Source: Deltaproteobacteria bacterium | GTDB taxonomy: Bacteria; Desulfobacterota; Anaeroferrophillalia; Anaeroferrophillales; Tharpellaceae | Direction: 5' to 3' | NCBI GenBank assembly: GCA_013153415.1 | Contig: JAADEO010000180.1 | Location: 1 to 6,035, forward strand | DNA length: 6,035 nucleotides | In this document: positions 5,253 to 6,035 of the stretch, piece by piece | How the letters are laid out: every line of letters starts with the position of its first letter | Numbering within the stretch: the first letter of the stretch is position 1 | Notes under the pieces: model-generated | Seen by the model: the letters and a program-made list of their open reading frames with translations, nothing else | Told to the model about the DNA's origin: nothing | The model's database searches: none | Program-made: the position numbers and the translations under genes

Positions 5253-6035
5253 CTACAGATGCTCCCGGATCAAGATCTCAGCGATCTGGACCGCGTTCAG
5301 GGCCGCGCCTTTGCGGATGTTGTCGGCCACGATCCAGAGGTTGAGACCGCATTCGATCGATTCGTCTTCGCGGATCCGGCCGACAAAGGTTTCATCCCGG
5401 CCAGCGGCATTGATAGCCAGCGGATAGAGATTGTTCTCGAGATCGTCGACAACTTCGACTCCCGGGGCCCGTTCCAACAGTTCCCTGGCCTCCTCGACCG
5501 AGATCTTTCTTTCGGTCTCGATATTGACCGACTCGGAATGGCCGAAGAAGACCGGGACGCGGACCGCGGTGGCGGTGACCCGAATGGCATCATCGCCAAA
5601 GATCTTCTTGGTCTCGTTGACCATCTTCATCTCCTCGCGGGAGTAGCCGTTGTCGAGGAAGACATCGATGTGAGGCAGGCAGTTGAAGGCGATCTGGTGG
5701 GGATAGACATTGACCGGCAGCTCGCTCTCCTGGTTGAAGAGGGCCAGAACCTGCTTTTCGAGCTCGTCGATGGCCTTTTTGCCGCTGCCCGAAACCGCCT
5801 GGTAGGTCGAAACCACGATCCGGCGGATGCCGGCGGCATCGTAAATCGGCTTCAAAGCGACCACCATCTGGATGGTCGAACAGTTGGGGTTGGAGATGAT
5901 GCCCCGGGCTTTGTAATCGGCGATCGCCCCGGGATTGACCTCGGGCACCACCAGGGGAACATCGGGCTCCATGCGAAAAGCATTGGTATTGTCGATGACC
6001 ACGGCGCCCGAAGCCGCGGCGGCGGGAGCGAACTG
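5253..6035 (-). CDS. asd: Aspartate-semialdehyde dehydrogenase, 5' partial
   Basis: It catalyses the NADPH-dependent conversion of aspartyl phosphate to aspartate semialdehyde, the branch-point precursor for lysine/diaminopimelate, threonine and methionine; it is a cytoplasmic enzyme. The minus-strand frame is open from the right edge (QFAPAAAASGAVVIDNTNAF) to the TAG at 5253-5255, giving 260 visible residues of a usual 330-370. The missing N-terminus would hold the NADP-binding glycine motif. Visible landmarks are FRMEPDVPLVVPEVN, the catalytic cysteine in SNPNCSTIQ (codon 5880-5882), STYQAVSGSGKKA, VYPHQIAFNCLPHID, and the substrate-binding region TAVRVPVFFGHSESVN with its Arg and His. The GTG at 6000-6002 is an internal valine and not a start. 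It converges on the neighbouring cluster and shares its terminator, so the two are independent transcription units. The sequence is of the common bacterial type and looks fully functional. Confidence 0.97.
   Translation of the reverse strand, partial: QFAPAAAASGAVVIDNTNAFRMEPDVPLVVPEVNPGAIADYKARGIISNPNCSTIQMVVALKPIYDAAGIRRIVVSTYQAVSGSGKKAIDELEKQVLALFNQESELPVNVYPHQIAFNCLPHIDVFLDNGYSREEMKMVNETKKIFGDDAIRVTATAVRVPVFFGHSESVNIETERKISVEEARELLERAPGVEVVDDLENNLYPLAINAAGRDETFVGRIREDESIECGLNLWIVADNIRKGAALNAVQIAEILIREHL

Overview
The window is GC-rich and densely coded. It looks chromosomal, from a Gram-negative bacterium. The aspartate-semialdehyde dehydrogenase sequence and the general gene style suggest a deltaproteobacterium of the Desulfuromonadales/Geobacter type. 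That placement is an impression from sequence style, not a computed assignment. Nothing points to a mobile element, phage, CRISPR array or RNA gene.

Layout: bases 1-5219 hold one compact plus-strand gene cluster. In order it encodes (1) an all-helical HEAT-like protein whose start lies left of the window; (2) a divergent, shortened Hsp70-like protein; (3) a 67-residue small protein overlapping the Hsp70 stop codon as ATGA; (4) a Ycf46-family AAA ATPase; (5) a Ycf35/DUF1257 protein; and (6) a 65-residue DUF2997-type protein. A terminator-like hairpin sits between genes 5 and 6. A strong 16-bp stem with T-tracts on both strands closes the cluster and also serves the converging gene. Bases 5253-6035 hold most of asd on the minus strand, its N-terminal part cut off by the window edge.

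How the genes may work together: Ycf46, Ycf35 and DUF2997 are families best known from cyanobacteria and algal plastids, and their biochemical roles are poorly defined. Here they are co-directional with an Hsp70-like protein that appears to lack the first phosphate-binding motif of the ATPase domain and the C-terminal helical lid, and with a helical-repeat scaffold protein. This reads as a protein-remodelling module: a AAA motor, an Hsp70-fold client or nucleotide binder, a helical scaffold and three small accessory proteins. The shared operon is visible in the sequence; the joint function is inference. This module is the most interesting thing in the window. The asd end is ordinary housekeeping (lysine/threonine/methionine biosynthesis).
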